A DNA stretch of 64,000 nt, taken from NCBI GenBank assembly GCA_015059015.1, contig SVBG01000004.1, forward strand, positions 1 to 64,000, given 5' to 3'. Position numbers and translations under genes: made by a program. The DNA comes from Erysipelotrichaceae bacterium. GTDB lineage: Bacteria; Bacillota_I; Bacilli_A; ML615J-28; CAG-313. How positions within the stretch are numbered: position 1 is the stretch's first letter; every line of letters starts with the position of its first letter. The notes beneath the pieces are model-generated. The model made no database searches. It saw only the letters and a program-made list of their open reading frames with translations, and was not told the DNA's origin. This document shows positions 49,429 through 59,625 of this stretch, in pieces.

Positions 49429-49458
49429 ATTATACCACCCTTTAATTAATTTTGTCAA
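49429..49458 (-). promoter_or_regulatory. promoter of the ATPase/TOPRIM pair
   Basis: TTGACA (49458-49453), 18-nt spacer, TATAAT (49434-49429), with a very short untranslated leader. Upstream at 49462-49483 is an inverted repeat TTTATGCA / TGCATAAA that might bind a regulator. Confidence 0.75.
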
Positions 49459-49492
49459 TATTTATGCAAAAAAAATGCATAAATATATTTAT

Positions 49493-49522
49493 ATTATATA
49501 CAGTAATTTAATTTTTATGCAA
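49493..49522 (-). promoter_or_regulatory. second promoter-like site after the rplQ terminator
   Basis: TTGCAT (49522-49517), 18-nt spacer, TATAAT (49498-49493). The -35 box again starts in the T-tract of a terminator. It would read into the ATPase gene. Confidence 0.4.
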
Positions 49523-49551
49523 AAAAGGTTTGAAAGAATTCTTTCAAACCT
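49520..49551 (-). terminator. terminator of the ribosomal protein cluster
   Basis: A perfect 11-bp stem (AGGTTTGAAAG / CTTTCAAACCT, 49526-49536 with 49541-49551), then TTTTTT on the minus strand. It marks the end of the S10-spc-alpha cluster and the edge of the accessory island. Confidence 0.9.
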
Positions 49552-49589
49552 ATTTTAATTCAAAATATATTTATTTATTGTTGAGTAAA

Positions 49590-49955
49590 TTATTCAACAA
49601 ATTCGATTAATGCCATTTCAGTAGCATCACCACGACGTGGACCAAGTTTTAATACTCTTGTGTAACCACCGTTACGGTTAGCAAATTTTGGAGCAATTTC
49701 ATCGAATAATTTTTGAAGTGCGTATTTACCTTCTTCATCAGTTTCAAAACGAATTAATTCAGCAGCTTGTCTACGACTTGCAAGAGTATTCTTTTTACCT
49801 AAAGTAACCATCTTATCTGCTAATCTTTTTAATTCTTTTGCTTTTGCTAAAGTAGTTTCAATACGACCATTTAAAATTAAATCTGTGATTAAGTCACGTA
49901 ATAATGCTTTTCTTTGGAAGCTTTTACGACTTAAAGTACGATAGCCTAGTGCCAT
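49590..49955 (-). CDS. rplQ: 50S ribosomal protein L17
   Basis: A 121-aa protein, normal length for bacterial L17, with the family start [21 protein letters not shown]. It binds 23S rRNA near the exit tunnel side. Last gene of the cluster, 15 nt after rpoA. Confidence 0.97.
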   Translation of the reverse strand: MALGYRTLSRKSFQRKALLRDLITDLILNGRIETTLAKAKELKRLADKMVTLGKKNTLASRRQAAELIRFETDEEGKYALQKLFDEIAPKFANRNGGYTRVLKLGPRRGDATEMALIEFVE

Positions 49956-49970
49956 ATTATTTCTCCTTTA

Positions 49971-51101
49971 TTAATTTTCATCATCAGATGATTCATAATC
50001 ATCATCTTCGAATTCATCATCATCATCAAATAGTGATGTACTATTTTTTAAGTCTAAACCAATTTCGCGAAGTTTTTGAACTACTTCTTTTAATGATTTA
50101 CGACCTAAGTTACGAACTTTCATCATTTCTTCTTCTGTCTTTTGTGTTAATTCACCAACAGTATTGATGTTTGCACGTTTAAGACAATTGTATGAACGAA
50201 CTGAAAGATTTAAATCTTCAATCTTCCAATCAAGTTTAGTATTAGTTAATTTTTCTTCTTGTTGAACCATATATTCTTTTTCTTGAATAAGTGTATTAAG
50301 ATTAGAAATTACAAAGAAATGTTCATATAAGAATTTAGCAGCAAGTGCAACAGCATTTGTTGCTACAACTGAACCATCTGTCCAAACTTCTAAAATTAAT
50401 TGGTCACAGTCAAAGTTATCTAAATAACGTGTTTTAGAAACTTCATATTTACAACGTTCAACTGGTGTGAAGATTGAATCAATTGGTAAGAAACCATTAA
50501 TACGACTATGAACATCTTTACAGAATACTTTATTTTCATTAGCGCTTACATATCCAACACCGTTTCTAACAAGAAGAACCATATTTAAATTTCCACCTGC
50601 AGATAGTGTACAAATTGGTTGATCACCATTAATAACTTTAATATCTTCAGAAGATGTTAAATCAATCATTGATGCAGTAACAACTTTACTATAAACTAAA
50701 TCTTCTTCTTTAACACCAGCTTTAACTTGAGCTTCAATTGAAGGAACATTAGCAGAAAGTCTTACTTCAAATGTTTTATCTTGATCACCAAAATCGCCGC
50801 TTTCATTTTTGTCAGCATTGATTGTAAAAATAATATTTTTAATGTTTAAAATTATTTCAGTTACGTCTTCTCTAATACCATCTACTGCACAGAATTCATG
50901 ACTTACACCATCAATTTGAATTGCAACAGCAGCAGCACCAGGTAAACTTGATAATAACACTCTTCTTAAAGAGTTACCAAGTGTCATACCATATCCACGT
51001 TCTAGTGGTGTAACTTTTAATTTACAATAAAAATTATCAACGATACCATCTTCAAGTGGTACTAATTCAAGGGTTGGTTTAATAAATTCAATTCTTTTCA
51101 T
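49971..51101 (-). CDS. rpoA: DNA-directed RNA polymerase alpha subunit
   Basis: A 376-aa protein. The N-terminal assembly domain has LERGYGMTLGNSLRRVLLSSLPG (shortened here from residue about 34) and the C-terminal alpha-CTD has IEDLNLSVRSYNCLKRANI and VRNLGRKSLKEV, the DNA and activator contact region. It ends in an acidic tail of about 18 residues (Asp/Glu/Ser), longer than in Bacillus subtilis. It sits between rpsK and rplQ. Confidence 0.98.
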   Translation of the reverse strand: MKRIEFIKPTLELVPLEDGIVDNFYCKLKVTPLERGYGMTLGNSLRRVLLSSLPGAAAVAIQIDGVSHEFCAVDGIREDVTEIILNIKNIIFTINADKNESGDFGDQDKTFEVRLSANVPSIEAQVKAGVKEEDLVYSKVVTASMIDLTSSEDIKVINGDQPICTLSAGGNLNMVLLVRNGVGYVSANENKVFCKDVHSRINGFLPIDSIFTPVERCKYEVSKTRYLDNFDCDQLILEVWTDGSVVATNAVALAAKFLYEHFFVISNLNTLIQEKEYMVQQEEKLTNTKLDWKIEDLNLSVRSYNCLKRANINTVGELTQKTEEEMMKVRNLGRKSLKEVVQKLREIGLDLKNSTSLFDDDDEFEDDDYESSDDEN

Positions 51102-51140
51102 TCAATTTTCCTCCTTTAAAAAATGAACTACTAAATATTA

Positions 51141-51168
51141 ATTATAATATCTTAAGTATTTAAACTAA
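51141..51168 (-). promoter_or_regulatory. possible internal promoter before rpoA
   Basis: TATAAT (51146-51141) with a 16-nt spacer to TTAGTT (51168-51163), within the unusually long 76-nt gap between rpsK and rpoA. Confidence 0.4.
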
Positions 51169-51177
51169 TCGTAGATA

Positions 51178-51561
51178 TTATCCACGAGGTCTCTTTGGAG
51201 GACGACAACCATTATGAGGAATTGGTGTTACGTCTTGGATTGAGATGATTTGTAAGTGTGCAACTTGTAAACTTCTGATTGCTGATTCACGACCAGGACC
51301 TGGACCTTTTACAACAACTTCAACTTTTTGCATACCATTATCAACAGCAGCTTTTGCAGCAGCTTCAGCAGCCATTTGTGCAGCAAATGGTGTAGATTTT
51401 TTAGAACCTTTGAAACCTACTGCACCAGCACTTGACCAAGAAACAACATTTCCTTGAGGGTCTGTAATTGTTACAATTGTATTATTATATGTTGAATGAA
51501 TATGTGCAACACCTAATGGAATATTTTTCTTATTTCTACGTTTACGAACAACTTTTGCCAT
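51178..51561 (-). CDS. rpsK: 30S ribosomal protein S11
   Basis: A 127-aa S11 with the typical [18 protein letters not shown] and C-terminal [15 protein letters not shown]. It forms the platform of the small subunit with S6, S15 and S18. 13 nt after rpsM. Confidence 0.98.
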   Translation of the reverse strand: MAKVVRKRRNKKNIPLGVAHIHSTYNNTIVTITDPQGNVVSWSSAGAVGFKGSKKSTPFAAQMAAEAAAKAAVDNGMQKVEVVVKGPGPGRESAIRSLQVAHLQIISIQDVTPIPHNGCRPPKRPRG

Positions 51562-51574
51562 TATTTGTTACCTC

Positions 51575-51940
51575 CTATTTCTTCTTGTTAGCTACTGTCT
51601 TAGCAGGACCTTTACGAGTACGAGCATTAGTTCTAGTTCTTTGACCACGAACTGGTAACCCTTTACGATGACGAAGTCCTTTGTAGCTTCCAATTTCCAT
51701 TAATCTTTTAATATCCATTGCTACATCACGACGAAGATCACCTTCTGTCTTATAGTTAGCAACGATTTGACGAATTGTAGTTAATTCTTCTTCTGTTAAA
51801 TTTTTTACTCTTTTTAGTGGATCGATTCCAGCTTCAGCTAAAATTTTAGCAGCAGTTGGTCTACCGATACCATAAATATATGTTAACGAAATTCCAATAT
51901 TTTTTTCATTTGGAATATCTACACCTGCAATACGTGCCAT
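51575..51940 (-). CDS. rpsM: 30S ribosomal protein S13
   Basis: A 121-aa S13. [20 protein letters not shown] at the start and [20 protein letters not shown] at the C-terminal part are diagnostic. It sits in the head of the 30S subunit and contacts the 50S and the P-site tRNA. Confidence 0.98.
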   Translation of the reverse strand: MARIAGVDIPNEKNIGISLTYIYGIGRPTAAKILAEAGIDPLKRVKNLTEEELTTIRQIVANYKTEGDLRRDVAMDIKRLMEIGSYKGLRHRKGLPVRGQRTRTNARTRKGPAKTVANKKK

Positions 51941-51957
51941 ATTTTATTAGCCTCCTC

Positions 51958-52074
51958 TTAGCCTTGTCTTTGTTTGTGTTTAGGGTAAGCAGAGCAAATT
52001 ACCATAACACGACCATGTCTTCTAATTACTTTACATTTATCACAAATAGGTTTTACTGATGGTCTAACCTTCAT
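51958..52074 (-). CDS. rpmJ: 50S ribosomal protein L36
   Basis: A 38-aa protein with the complete L36 pattern: [19 protein letters not shown], then [16 protein letters not shown]. The zinc ligands are three Cys and one His (C11, C14, C27, H32), so this is the zinc-binding form. AGGTAAC lies before the ATG. It lies in its standard place between infA and rpsM. Confidence 0.97.
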   Translation of the reverse strand: MKVRPSVKPICDKCKVIRRHGRVMVICSAYPKHKQRQG

Positions 52075-52138
52075 GTGTGTTACCTCCTAAATTTTACAAG
52101 TTATACTTGCATGCTTTGCATTTATTTTTTATTTTCTA

Positions 52139-52360
52139 CTACTTAAATCTATAAGTAATACGTCCACGTGTTAAATCGTATGGCGATATTTCAACAGTCA
52201 CTTTATCACCTGGTAAAATGCGGATCGTATGCATACGTATTTTACCAGAAACGTGGGCTGTAACAATTTGTCCATTGGCAGTAAGTTTTACTTTAAAAAC
52301 TGTATTCGGTAAAACTTCTACGACTGTTCCTTCCATTTCGAAAACATCATTTTTCGACAT
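52139..52360 (-). CDS. infA: translation initiation factor IF-1
   Basis: A 73-aa S1-like OB-fold protein ([38 protein letters not shown]). It binds the A site of the 30S subunit during initiation. It starts immediately after the map stop codon. Confidence 0.98.
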   Translation of the reverse strand: MSKNDVFEMEGTVVEVLPNTVFKVKLTANGQIVTAHVSGKIRMHTIRILPGDKVTVEISPYDLTRGRITYRFK

Positions 52361-53125
52361 TTAATCGTTCTCCTTTGTATCTTTAGTTAAAATTTCATAA
52401 CCTTCTTCTGTAATCACTATTGTTTCTTCATAGTGAGCAGAAGGTAATTTATCGATAGTTATAACCGTCCAATTATCTTTAAGTACTTTAACATTCTTTT
52501 TTCCCATTGTAATCATTGGCTCTATAGCAAGTGTCATACCAGGTTTTAATATTGGTCCTTTGCCTGCTTCACCAAAGTTTGGGATCATTGGATCTTCATG
52601 TAAGGCACTGCCTACACCATGTCCAGTATATTCTTCAACAACATCATAGCCAAATGATTTGGCATAAGTTTCAATTGCATGTGATATATCGGATAGTCTA
52701 TTTCCAGGTTTAGCATATTTTAACCCTTCAAATAGAGATTGTTTAGTAACTTCAATAAGTTTTAACTTTTCTGCATTTACATTTCCAACTGGAATTGTTC
52801 TAGCAGCATCTCCGTGATACCCTTTATATTGAGCACCAATATCTATGGAAATAATATCACCATCTTTTAGTTTAATATTACGACTAGGAATTCCGTGAAT
52901 TACCACTTCATTAATTGAAGCACAAATTGAATTAGGAAAACCATTATAGTTTAGGAAAGATGGAATAGCTCCATGACTTGTAATTACATCATATGCAATT
53001 TTATCAAGTTCATAAGTTGATATTCCAGGTTTAATTGCATCTCTTACTGCGATATGTGCAAGTTCTACAATTCTTCCTGCTTCTTTCATAATGGTAATCT
53101 CACGTTTACTTTTTAATGTGAGCAT
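52361..53125 (-). CDS. map: methionine aminopeptidase, type I
   Basis: A 254-aa metalloprotease that removes the initiator methionine. Metal ligands are in the DGDIISIDIGAQYKGYHGDAA segment (two Asp), TGHGVGSALHEDP (His), IEPMI (Glu) and YEETIVIT (Glu). It overlaps adk by 13 nt. Confidence 0.97.
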   Translation of the reverse strand: MLTLKSKREITIMKEAGRIVELAHIAVRDAIKPGISTYELDKIAYDVITSHGAIPSFLNYNGFPNSICASINEVVIHGIPSRNIKLKDGDIISIDIGAQYKGYHGDAARTIPVGNVNAEKLKLIEVTKQSLFEGLKYAKPGNRLSDISHAIETYAKSFGYDVVEEYTGHGVGSALHEDPMIPNFGEAGKGPILKPGMTLAIEPMITMGKKNVKVLKDNWTVITIDKLPSAHYEETIVITEEGYEILTKDTKEND

Positions 53126-53769
53126 TTATCCTCCACTGCTTTAACAATATCTTTAATAGCATCATCAATCGGTTGATTTGAATTGATATCTAATAGTTTA
53201 TTTAAAGCATCATAATATTGAACTAAAGGTTTTGTTTGTTCATTATAAACTTGTAAACGAACCTTTACAGTTTCTTCATTATCATCAGCTCTTGTGTATA
53301 ATGGACTGCCACATAAATCACAAATACCTTCTTTCTTAGGTGGCATTGTAATTGTATTAAATCCAGCTCCACATTTAGAACATAATCTTCTGTTTACAAT
53401 TCTTTTAATAATTTCTTCGTCTGTAACATTTAAGTTAATTACTGCGTCTAAATTAATATTAAGTTCATTTAAAATTTCTGTAAAAGCTTTTGCTTGAGCG
53501 ATGTTTCTTGGATATCCATCTAATAAGAATCCATTTTTACAATCACTTTCACTTAATCTTTGTTTAACAAGTTCATTTGTAATTTCATCAGGAACGAAAT
53601 TTCCTTTATCAATTAAGCTTTGTGCTAATTTTCCAAGTTCTGTTCCTTCACTAATAGCTTTACGAAACATTTCTCCGGTTGAGATATGTGGGACAGCAAA
53701 AATACCTTTAAGTACTTTTGCATATGTCCCTTTTCCAGAGCCTGGAGCACCCATAATGATTAGATGCAT
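53113..53769 (-). CDS. adk: adenylate kinase
   Basis: A 218-aa enzyme interconverting ATP, ADP and AMP. P-loop MGAPGSGKGTYAK, the NMP domain, and a LID domain with four zinc-type cysteines (CSKCG...CDLCG, about 128-153). DGYPRNIAQA and RADDNEETVKVRL are family motifs. Between secY and map, as in Bacilli. Confidence 0.98.
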   Translation of the reverse strand: MHLIIMGAPGSGKGTYAKVLKGIFAVPHISTGEMFRKAISEGTELGKLAQSLIDKGNFVPDEITNELVKQRLSESDCKNGFLLDGYPRNIAQAKAFTEILNELNINLDAVINLNVTDEEIIKRIVNRRLCSKCGAGFNTITMPPKKEGICDLCGSPLYTRADDNEETVKVRLQVYNEQTKPLVQYYDALNKLLDINSNQPIDDAIKDIVKAVEDKCSH

Positions 53770-53787
53770 AATCTCACCTTCTTTTTA

Positions 53788-55107
53788 TTACATAAAACCG
53801 TGGTATTCTTTTGATTGAGAAGCAGTCTTAATTTGCTTATAAGTCTCAACCGCAACACCAACAACGATCATTAATGATGTACCACCGATTTGTACACTAG
53901 ATGGTAAATCAGTAAAGATTAAACCTACTAACATTGGAAGTGATGCAAGTACTGTTAAGTAAGTAGCACCAAGTAGGGTAATCTTAAATAATACTTTTGA
54001 AATATATTGAGCAGTAGCTTCACCAGGTTTTACACCAGGAATATAAGCATTTTGCTTTTTCAAATTTTCCGCAATCTTGTCAGGGTTAATTTGCATGAAT
54101 GAATAGAAGAAACTAAATACAAAGATTAAGATTACGTAGATAGCAAAACCAATTGGTTTTTGATAACTAAATACGATTGTCCACCATTCAGAAATTGTCT
54201 TCCCACTTTGTTCAATAAAGTTAATTATTGTTGTAGGGAATGATAATAATGTTGACGCAAAGATTACTGGAATAACTGATGCACTATTTAATTTTAATGG
54301 AATATTAGAATCTTGTGCACCTAATAATTTTGCTTGAGCAGGACGGTTTGCATATTGGATAGGAATCTTTCTTTGTAATCCTTCCATAAATACAACGCCA
54401 ATAATAATTGCTATAAATAATAATAACACTAAAATAAAGAATACAATATTTTTCCATGTTAGGATACCATCTACAGCAAATTTAGAAGTTGCTGGATCTA
54501 AGAAGTAAGTTTTTAATGAACCAATCATTGTTTCAAAACTTGCAATAATACCAACAACAATCATCATTGAAGCACCATTACCGACACCATGTACTGTAAT
54601 TTGGTCAGCTAACCAAAGAATGAATGCTGTACCAGCAGTTACGATTAATGCCATATAAACATATGTGAATAATGTAAATTCGGTATTAGGTACATATTCG
54701 AAGAAGTTATAACCATATGATACTTGGTAACCTACGATTAATGCAAGACCTTCAATAAATGCAAGTAATAATGCAATATATCTTGTCCATCTGTTTAGTT
54801 TTTCTTTACCAGATTCACCTTCTTCAGCCCATTCCTTAAATTGAGGAACGATATCCATTTGAAGAAGTTGAATAATGATAGATGCATTAATGTATGGACT
54901 AATACCAAGAGCAACAATTGAGAAACTTTGTAATGCTCCACCTGAGAAAATATCTAAGAAACCAAAGATAGATTCATCAGATGAAGATAAGTTATATTCT
55001 ACAAACGGTAATTGGATATGAACACCAATTCTCCAAATTAATATAGCTAAAGCTGTAAAAAGAATTCCAAGAATTAATTTTTTATGCTTTGAGAAGAAAG
55101 CCTTCAT
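53788..55107 (-). CDS. secY: protein translocase subunit SecY
   Basis: A 439-aa channel subunit with ten predicted membrane helices. ALGISPYINASIIIQLLQM and the later KQNAYIPGVKPGEATAQYI segments identify it. It starts 1 nt after the rplO stop. It forms the SecYEG exit route for all the signal-peptide proteins in this window. Confidence 0.98.
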   Translation of the reverse strand: MKAFFSKHKKLILGILFTALAILIWRIGVHIQLPFVEYNLSSSDESIFGFLDIFSGGALQSFSIVALGISPYINASIIIQLLQMDIVPQFKEWAEEGESGKEKLNRWTRYIALLLAFIEGLALIVGYQVSYGYNFFEYVPNTEFTLFTYVYMALIVTAGTAFILWLADQITVHGVGNGASMMIVVGIIASFETMIGSLKTYFLDPATSKFAVDGILTWKNIVFFILVLLLFIAIIIGVVFMEGLQRKIPIQYANRPAQAKLLGAQDSNIPLKLNSASVIPVIFASTLLSFPTTIINFIEQSGKTISEWWTIVFSYQKPIGFAIYVILIFVFSFFYSFMQINPDKIAENLKKQNAYIPGVKPGEATAQYISKVLFKITLLGATYLTVLASLPMLVGLIFTDLPSSVQIGGTSLMIVVGVAVETYKQIKTASQSKEYHGFM

Positions 55108-55108
55108 C

Positions 55109-55552
55109 TTAAAGTACCTCTACAGTTCCACCAGCTTTGCTGATTTTTTCAACAGCAGACTTAGAGAATTTAACTGCTTTAACTGTTAATGCTTTGTCAA
55201 GTTCTCCGTTTCCTAAGATTTTAACTCCTTCATATTCTTTTTTAACTAAGCCAACTTTCTTTAATGCTTCAAGATCAACAACTGATCCTGCTTCAAATAA
55301 AGCGTTAATATCACCTAAATTAACGATTGCATATTCGTGAGCATGAATATTAGTGAAACCTCTTTTAGGAAGACGTTTGAATAATGGAGTTTGTCCACCT
55401 TCATAACCTGGTCTTACACCACCGCCTGAACGAGAATTTTGACCTTTTTGACCTCTACCTGAAGTTTTTCCGTTTCCACTTCCAATACCACGACCTACAC
55501 GTTTTTTAGCATGTTTAGCGCCTGCAACTGGTTTTAATTCGTTTAATTTCAT
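55109..55552 (-). CDS. rplO: 50S ribosomal protein L15
   Basis: A 147-aa L15 with the Gly/Lys-rich N-terminus [20 protein letters not shown] and [18 protein letters not shown]. Standard position between rpmD and secY. Confidence 0.98.
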   Translation of the reverse strand: MKLNELKPVAGAKHAKKRVGRGIGSGNGKTSGRGQKGQNSRSGGGVRPGYEGGQTPLFKRLPKRGFTNIHAHEYAIVNLGDINALFEAGSVVDLEALKKVGLVKKEYEGVKILGNGELDKALTVKAVKFSKSAVEKISKAGGTVEVL

Positions 55553-55566
55553 TTGTGTGCACCTCC

Positions 55567-55746
55567 TTATGCTTCTACAACACTTACTAAGTGTGCTACA
55601 GTTTTGATCATTCCACGAATTTGTTCGTTGTCAGCTTTAACAACAGAACTTCCGATTTTACCTAAACCTAAAGCTTTAACTGTAGCTTTTTGGTTTTTTG
55701 GACATCCGATAGGACTTTTAACTAATGTAATTTTTACTTGTTTCAT
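55567..55746 (-). CDS. rpmD: 50S ribosomal protein L30
   Basis: A 59-aa L30 ([39 protein letters not shown]). The ATG at 55746 is used because GGAGG lies 8 nt before it; a GTG directly upstream is also in frame. Confidence 0.96.
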   Translation of the reverse strand: MKQVKITLVKSPIGCPKNQKATVKALGLGKIGSSVVKADNEQIRGMIKTVAHLVSVVEA

Positions 55747-55758
55747 CACTTAAACCTC

Positions 55759-56262
55759 CTATAGAATTTCTTCTTTAGCTTTGCCACGAATTGCAGCAAC
55801 TTGTTCTACAGTACGTAGTTCTTGTAATGCTTTAAATGTTGCACGAACGATATTGATAGGTGTACTTGATCCTTGAGATTTAGACACGATATCTTGAATA
55901 CCAGCAAGTTCAACTACATTACGAACTGGACCACCAGCAACGATACCTGTACCAGCAGGAGCAGGTTTAAGTAATACTTTACCAGCATCATGAACACCAA
56001 CGATTTCATGAGGGATTGTAGTTCCAACAACTGGAACTTCAATAATATTCTTATGAGCATCTGCTAATGCTTTTTTGATTGCTTCTGGAACTTCAGCAGC
56101 TTTACCTGTACCGAAACCTACATGTCCTTTGTAGTCACCAACTACTACTAATGCAGCAAAACGCATTCTACGACCACCTTTTACTACTTTAGTAATACGA
56201 TTAATAGTAACAACACGTTCTTCAAATTCTTTTACTACTGTTTCTTTAACTTGTTCAGCCAT
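55759..56262 (-). CDS. rpsE: 30S ribosomal protein S5
   Basis: A 167-aa S5. Family segments include [37 protein letters not shown] and the C-terminal [15 protein letters not shown]. It lies in the mRNA entry and accuracy region of the 30S subunit. Confidence 0.98.
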   Translation of the reverse strand: MAEQVKETVVKEFEERVVTINRITKVVKGGRRMRFAALVVVGDYKGHVGFGTGKAAEVPEAIKKALADAHKNIIEVPVVGTTIPHEIVGVHDAGKVLLKPAPAGTGIVAGGPVRNVVELAGIQDIVSKSQGSSTPINIVRATFKALQELRTVEQVAAIRGKAKEEIL

Positions 56263-56272
56263 GTGTTACCTC

Positions 56273-56635
56273 CTAGAATTTAAGTCCAGCTTCTCTAGCT
56301 GCTTCTGCTAATGCTTGAACACGTCCGTGGTATAAGAAACCTCCACGGTCGAATACTACTGCAGTAATACCTTTTTCTAAAGCTCTTTCTGCAAGAGTTT
56401 TTCCAACTAATTTAGCAGCTTCAACATTTGAGCCGTTCTCAAATTTATTTCCTTTTTCATATGTAGAAGCAGAAACTAATGTAATTCCTTTAGTATCATC
56501 GATAATTTGAGCTTCCATATGTTTATTAGAACGGAATACCGCAAGACGTGGGCATTCAGCAGTTCCACTTACTTTTGTACGTACACGTACGTGACGAGCC
56601 TTACGTGCAACTTTCTTATCTTGTTTTACGATCAT
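56273..56635 (-). CDS. rplR: 50S ribosomal protein L18
   Basis: A 120-aa L18, a 5S rRNA-binding protein ([40 protein letters not shown]). Confidence 0.98.
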   Translation of the reverse strand: MIVKQDKKVARKARHVRVRTKVSGTAECPRLAVFRSNKHMEAQIIDDTKGITLVSASTYEKGNKFENGSNVEAAKLVGKTLAERALEKGITAVVFDRGGFLYHGRVQALAEAAREAGLKF

Positions 56636-56656
56636 ATCTTAACTAGTCTCTCCTTT

Positions 56657-57193
56657 CTACTTAGCTTTCTTACCTTCTTTACGACGAATGTATTCGCCAC
56701 GGTAGTGAATACCTTTACCTTTATAAGGTTCTGGTCCACGTACTTTACGAGCATTAGCCGCAAATTCACCAACTAATTGTTTGTCACAACCTAAAACATG
56801 AACTTCTGTTTGGCTTGGACAAGTCACTGTTAAGCCAGCAGGAATTGGCATGTTTACTGGGTGTGAATAACCCATGTTAAGTACTAATACATTACCTTGT
56901 AATGATGCACGGTACCCAACACCAACAATTTCTAATACTTTTTCATAACCTTCGCTAACACCTGTTACCATGTTTTGGATGTTTGCTCTAGTAGTACCGT
57001 GTAATGCACGGTGTGCTTTCTCTTCACTTGGACGAGTTACTTTAATTTCTGCGCCAACTACTTCAACTTTAATATCAGCATTAAAAGTGTAACTTAATTC
57101 ACCTTTAGGGCCTTTAACTACGATAGTGTTATTTTCTACATTTACAGTAACACCAGCAGGAATATTAATTACTTTATTACCAACTCTAGACAT
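56657..57193 (-). CDS. rplF: 50S ribosomal protein L6
   Basis: A 178-aa L6 ([37 protein letters not shown]). The ATG at 57193 follows TAGGAGGTAAC; an in-frame start five codons earlier lies upstream of that site and is rejected. Confidence 0.97.
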   Translation of the reverse strand: MSRVGNKVINIPAGVTVNVENNTIVVKGPKGELSYTFNADIKVEVVGAEIKVTRPSEEKAHRALHGTTRANIQNMVTGVSEGYEKVLEIVGVGYRASLQGNVLVLNMGYSHPVNMPIPAGLTVTCPSQTEVHVLGCDKQLVGEFAANARKVRGPEPYKGKGIHYRGEYIRRKEGKKAK

Positions 57194-57201
57194 GTTACCT
57201 C

Positions 57202-57597
57202 CTACCAAACGAATGCAATAACTTCGCCACCAAGCTTGTTCTTACGAGCTTCACGGTCAGTCATTACTCCATTTGAAGTTGAAATGATAGCTACCCCTAA
57301 GCCATTTAAAACTTGAGGTAATTCAGTAGATTTTGCATAAACTCTTAAACCAGGTTTAGAGATTCTCTTAATACCTTTAATAACTCTTTCTTTATTAACG
57401 TACTTTAATGTTACTTTAATAACACCTTGTTTTCCGTCTTCGATCTTTTCATATTCTGCAATGTAACCTTCATTTTTTAGAACTTCTAAAATTTCTAATT
57501 TTAAACGTGATGCAGGCATTTCAACAACTTCGTGTTTAGCTTGATTTGCATTACGAATTCTAGTTAACATATCAGCAATTGGATCAGTCATTACCAT
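57202..57597 (-). CDS. rpsH: 30S ribosomal protein S8
   Basis: A 131-aa S8 ([39 protein letters not shown]). It binds central-domain 16S rRNA and in many bacteria represses the spc operon. GGAGG lies 9 nt before the first ATG; a second ATG follows two codons later. Confidence 0.98.
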   Translation of the reverse strand: MVMTDPIADMLTRIRNANQAKHEVVEMPASRLKLEILEVLKNEGYIAEYEKIEDGKQGVIKVTLKYVNKERVIKGIKRISKPGLRVYAKSTELPQVLNGLGVAIISTSNGVMTDREARKNKLGGEVIAFVW

Positions 57598-57613
57598 ATT
57601 CTAGGACCTCCTT

Positions 57614-57799
57614 CTACCAGCTTGACTTTGTAACGCCAGGAATTTGTCCTTTGTATGCAAGGTCTCTTAAGCAACAACGGCATAATTTGAACTTACGATA
57701 TACAGAGTGTGGACGACCACAGCGTTCGCAGCGAGTGTAATTTCTAGTACTAAATTTTTGTTTTTTAGCACATTTAACTTTTAAAGATTTTTTAGCCAT
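57614..57799 (-). CDS. rpsN: 30S ribosomal protein S14, zinc-binding type Z
   Basis: A 61-aa S14 of the short zinc-containing class with the CERCGRP...CRCC ligands. This form is typical of Gram-positive bacteria. Confidence 0.98.
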   Translation of the reverse strand: MAKKSLKVKCAKKQKFSTRNYTRCERCGRPHSVYRKFKLCRCCLRDLAYKGQIPGVTKSSW

Positions 57800-57808
57800 A
57801 ACTTCCTC

Positions 57809-58351
57809 CTACTTCTTTGCAAAAGGCATGCCAAGTTTAGTTAATAATGCACGGCCTTCTTCATCAGTATTTGCAGTAGTAACAATACAAATATCCATAC
57901 CACGAATCTTTAATACTTTATCGTAATTGATTTCAGGGAAGATAAGTTGTTCTTTAACACCAATAGTATAGTTACCACGACCATCAAATGCGTTAGGGTT
58001 TACACCACGGAAGTCTCTTACACGTGGTAAAGCAATTGAAACTAGTTTATCATAGAATTCATACATTCTTTCTCCACGTAAAGTTACTTTAACACCGATA
58101 GGCATACCTTCACGTAATTTGAACACGGCAATAGATTTTTTAGCTTTAGTAATAAGAGGTTTTTGACCTGAGATTTGAGCTAAATCTTCAACTGCAGCAT
58201 CTAATAATTTTGAGTTGCTGATTGAGTCACCAACACCCATATTAATAACGATTTTAACAAGCTTTGGAACTTGCATAACTGAAGTATATTTGAATTGTTC
58301 AGTTAATTCAGGAATAACATTTGTCTTATAATGTTCTAATACACGATTCAT
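57809..58351 (-). CDS. rplE: 50S ribosomal protein L5
   Basis: A 180-aa L5, which binds 5S rRNA and P-site tRNA ([39 protein letters not shown]). Confidence 0.98.
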   Translation of the reverse strand: MNRVLEHYKTNVIPELTEQFKYTSVMQVPKLVKIVINMGVGDSISNSKLLDAAVEDLAQISGQKPLITKAKKSIAVFKLREGMPIGVKVTLRGERMYEFYDKLVSIALPRVRDFRGVNPNAFDGRGNYTIGVKEQLIFPEINYDKVLKIRGMDICIVTTANTDEEGRALLTKLGMPFAKK

Positions 58352-58364
58352 TTATTGCTCCTTC

Positions 58365-58688
58365 CTACTTGTCAAGAACAGTACCAGAAAGTTTGCAATA
58401 ACGAACTTTAACTGATTTACCGTCTTTCTCAACAAATTTATAACCAAGTTTTGTAGCTTTCTTTTCTTTTGGATCTAAATAAGCTACTTTTGAAACACTC
58501 ATAGGTGCTTCTACTTTTTCAATACCTCCGTCAGGATTAGCGTTTGTAGGACGATTATGTTTAGTCATAATGTTGATTCCTTTAACAATTACGCGACCAA
58601 GTTTTGGAGATACAGCTAATACTTCGCCAGTTCTTCCTTTATCTTTACCAGATAAAACGATTACGACGTCACCTTTTTTGATTCTCAT
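58365..58688 (-). CDS. rplX: 50S ribosomal protein L24
   Basis: A 107-aa L24 with the KOW motif at the start ([20 protein letters not shown]), one of the first proteins in 50S assembly. Confidence 0.98.
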   Translation of the reverse strand: MRIKKGDVVIVLSGKDKGRTGEVLAVSPKLGRVIVKGINIMTKHNRPTNANPDGGIEKVEAPMSVSKVAYLDPKEKKATKLGYKFVEKDGKSVKVRYCKLSGTVLDK

Positions 58689-58708
58689 AATACTACGCTA
58701 CTCCTTTC

Positions 58709-59077
58709 TTATAGTACTTCTGGTGCAAGTGATACGATCTTCATGTAATCGAATTCACGTAATTCTCTTGCAACAGGCCCGAAAATACGAGTTCCTCTAG
58801 GGTTCTTATCTTCTTTAACGATAACAGCAGCATTATCATCAAATTTAATATATGAACCATCTTCTCTTCTTAAAGGTTTCTTAGTTCTAACGATTACTGC
58901 TTTAACTACATCACCTTTTTTTACTACACCACCAGGTGTAGATGATTTAACTGAACAAACACATAAATCACCAACAGTTGCAGTCTTATGTCTTGCGCCA
59001 CCTAAAATTTTAATAATTAAAAGTTCTTTAGCACCAGAGTTATCAGCAACTTTTACACGAGTTTCTTGTTGAACCAT
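58709..59077 (-). CDS. rplN: 50S ribosomal protein L14
   Basis: A 122-aa L14 ([37 protein letters not shown]). It lies at the subunit interface and binds the silencing factor RsfS. Confidence 0.98.
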   Translation of the reverse strand: MVQQETRVKVADNSGAKELLIIKILGGARHKTATVGDLCVCSVKSSTPGGVVKKGDVVKAVIVRTKKPLRREDGSYIKFDDNAAVIVKEDKNPRGTRIFGPVARELREFDYMKIVSLAPEVL

Positions 59078-59095
59078 TGTCTAAATACCTCCTAA

Positions 59096-59356
59096 TTATA
59101 GAATTACTGCTTCTTGAACAATCTTAACTAAACGGTAACGTTTTGTAGCTGATAATGGACGAGTTTCCATAATTTCTACAATGTCACCTTCTTTAGCAGC
59201 ATTTAGTTCATCATGAGCTGTAAATTTCTTTGAATATTTTACTCTTTTTCCATATAATGGATGTTTACGATAAGTTTCTACCATAACTGTAATTGTTTTG
59301 TCACATTTAGCAGATACTACTTTACCTACGTAAACTTTACGACTATTTCTTTCCAT
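59096..59356 (-). CDS. rpsQ: 30S ribosomal protein S17
   Basis: An 86-aa S17 OB-fold protein ([33 protein letters not shown]). The ATG at 59356 follows GGAGG by 8 nt and fits the usual length; the ATG five codons upstream would put the site inside the coding region. Confidence 0.96.
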   Translation of the reverse strand: MERNSRKVYVGKVVSAKCDKTITVMVETYRKHPLYGKRVKYSKKFTAHDELNAAKEGDIVEIMETRPLSATKRYRLVKIVQEAVIL

Positions 59357-59370
59357 AGTTTGCGCCTCCA

Positions 59371-59625
59371 TTAATTATTTGCGTTAGCACGTTCTGTAAG
59401 AACTGTGTAACATCTTGCAATTTCTTTTTTAACTTTACGAAGATCTGCAGTCTTTTCAAGTTTACCAACTTCAGCTTGGAAACGTAAGTTGAATAATTCT
59501 TGTTTTAATTCGTTAATTTTAGCATAGATTTGTTCATCTGTTAATTCACGAATTTTGCCTGCTAATGTTTTCTTTTCTGCAATCTTCTTAGCTGTTTTCT
59601 TGTCAACTTTAACATTCTTTGCCAT
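59371..59625 (-). CDS. rpmC: 50S ribosomal protein L29 with N-terminal extension
   Basis: An 84-aa L29. The family core ([34 protein letters not shown]) is preceded by about 22 Lys-rich residues ([17 protein letters not shown]), absent from the usual 65-aa forms. It overlaps rplP by 1 nt. Confidence 0.96.
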   Translation of the reverse strand: MAKNVKVDKKTAKKIAEKKTLAGKIRELTDEQIYAKINELKQELFNLRFQAEVGKLEKTADLRKVKKEIARCYTVLTERANANN

